Position numbers and translations under genes: made by a program
The notes under the pieces: model-generated
What the model saw: the letters and a program-made list of their open reading frames with translations, nothing else
What the model was told of the DNA's origin: nothing
The model's database searches: none
Shown: positions 4,511 through 5,151 of the stretch, one piece after another
How positions within the stretch are numbered: the first letter of the stretch is position 1
Layout of the letters: each line of letters opens with the position of its first letter
NCBI GenBank assembly: GCA_052246295.1
Contig: JBQQCO010000046.1
Length of the DNA stretch: 5,151 nucleotides
Strand: one strand, 5' to 3'
DNA from: Piscibacillus sp052246295
Lineage (GTDB): Bacteria > Bacillota > Bacilli > Bacillales > Alkalibacillaceae

Positions 4511-4554
4511 TTGAAACTTAATATAAGGTGTGCTATTCTGTAAATAACAGAATA
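4511..4554 (+). promoter_or_regulatory. promoter of the 4601 gene with an operator over its -10 box
   Basis: TTGAAA (4511-4516) is followed after 17 bases by TATTCT (4534-4539), which carries the extended TGn motif (4531-4533). TATTCTGT (4534-4541) and ACAGAATA (4547-4554) are exact 8-bp inverted arms with 5 bases between, covering the -10 box and the predicted start near 4546. A dimeric repressor bound here would block RNA polymerase, so the downstream genes look tightly repressed under some condition. The leader is about 55 bases. Confidence 0.65.
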
Positions 4555-4600
4555 TTAAGATAACTTAACACCAACTATTTTATTAAAAGGAGATGACATA

Positions 4601-4879
4601 ATGGAAAAAATTAAAGGACTTCATGTCGAAAATCTAAAACAGGAAGAAACGGACAGAGGGGTTGAATTTAATGCCAACCTATTTATGGATGGACAAGCCA
4701 TAGGCGATATTGAAAACCGTGGTGATGGTGGTATCACAATGGTTCATGTCAAAAATGACTATCAATCAGATTTTAAGGAACGTGTTTCTCAATATTATGA
4801 TGAAGCTGATGTGCATGATGGTGAACCGTTACAGAAGTGTTACTACCACACGAATACTAAACTAATGAAAGGAATGTGA
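4601..4879 (+). CDS. small acidic protein of unknown function, 92 aa
   Basis: The ATG at 4601 follows AAGGAGATG (4588-4596) at normal spacing. The product is acidic and soluble. Residues 18-50 look like consecutive beta strands (RGVEFNANLFMDGQAIGDIENRG is split by short turns), followed by a glycine turn GDGG and a further strand ITMVHV. The second half is helical (FKERVSQYYDEAD) and ends in a basic tail. Small proteins of this kind are common in phage and plasmid clusters of Gram-positive bacteria, but I cannot assign a family or function. The next, broken gene starts 5 bases after its stop, so the two form an operon under the 4511-4554 promoter and operator. It has no membrane segment or catalytic motif. 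Confidence 0.8.
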   Translation: MEKIKGLHVENLKQEETDRGVEFNANLFMDGQAIGDIENRGDGGITMVHVKNDYQSDFKERVSQYYDEADVHDGEPLQKCYYHTNTKLMKGM

Positions 4880-4884
4880 TTGAA

Positions 4885-5151
4885 ATGAATAAACAACCAA
4901 CCGAAAAAGAGAGACATAGATACGAGAAACTTATTGACAGTTTAATGGACGACTAAAGAGTCAGTAATGCTGAATTTATTGACACAGGTGGCGGTTGTGT
5001 ATTAATTGCGTTAGAAGTCACGGACATTGAAGGGACACGATTTGTCGGAATCGATGATGAGTCTATCGTCGGAAGAACCATATCAATTATCGAAACTGAA
5101 GGTGCAGAAAACGATACATTTTTCGCACAAACACAAGACGAACTAGAAAAG
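4885..5151 (+). pseudogene. small-protein gene interrupted by an in-frame stop, runs off the window
   Basis: The ATG at 4885 opens a frame of 23 codons that ends in TAA at 4954-4956. The same frame then stays open for 65 codons to the window edge and reads as good protein, starting RVSNAEFIDTGGGCVLIALE and continuing GTRFVGIDDES. A single base change (TAA to AAA, CAA or GAA) would join both parts into one protein of at least 89 residues. No ATG or GTG with a ribosome binding site lies after the stop in this frame, so the downstream part is unlikely to be made alone. The TGGGC motif followed by a beta strand and an acidic region resembles small phage or plasmid proteins that I cannot name. A nonsense mutation is the simplest reading; a sequencing error or stop read-through are alternatives. 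Confidence 0.65.

Noticed and set aside
1..5151. CRISPR array, tRNA or rRNA gene, or complete insertion sequence
   Set aside because: I found no regularly spaced long repeats, no cloverleaf-like segment, no ribosomal RNA sequence, and no transposase or terminal inverted repeats.

Overview
The window is AT-rich DNA with strong AGGAGG-type ribosome binding sites and consensus sigma-A promoters, which suggests a low-GC Gram-positive bacterium (Bacillota, most likely Bacillaceae). A tyrosine recombinase, many small unrecognised genes, a toxin-antitoxin-like locus and a broken gene suggest an accessory region such as a plasmid, integrative element or genomic island. The host genus cannot be read from the sequence.

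Layout. Bases 2-136 are the 3' end of an unrecognised gene. Bases 192-365 encode a 57-residue membrane protein. Bases 487-1261 are a two-gene operon (a possible winged-helix protein and a helical protein) whose leader carries a near-perfect 20-bp palindrome. Bases 1454-2608 encode a 384-residue coiled-coil membrane protein with its own promoter. Bases 2630-3064 hold the most interesting locus. Bases 3152-4351 (minus strand) encode a tyrosine recombinase. Bases 4352-4600 are a control region with three dyads and outward-facing promoters. Bases 4601-5151 hold a small acidic-protein gene and a second gene broken by an in-frame stop.

The 2630-3064 locus has the parts expected of a type I toxin-antitoxin module. 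A promoter drives an mRNA with a ribosome binding site that can fold into a leader hairpin. The mRNA encodes a 50-residue hydrophobic peptide with a lysine-rich tail and ends at a good intrinsic terminator. On the opposite strand a promoter with perfect -35 and -10 hexamers drives a convergent, non-coding RNA of about 180 nt. That RNA overlaps the mRNA 3' half and ends at a hairpin-plus-T-tract terminator inside the toxin reading frame. The mRNA 5' end can pair with its own 3' region over 20 positions, and an 11-base word from the leader recurs in the antisense terminator. I do not recognise the peptide family, so this may be a new member of the Fst/TxpA/BsrG-like class.

How the genes may work together is inference. 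The recombinase would handle integration or multimer resolution of the element. The toxin-antitoxin locus would stabilise it. The upstream operon and membrane protein look like accessory cargo of unknown function.
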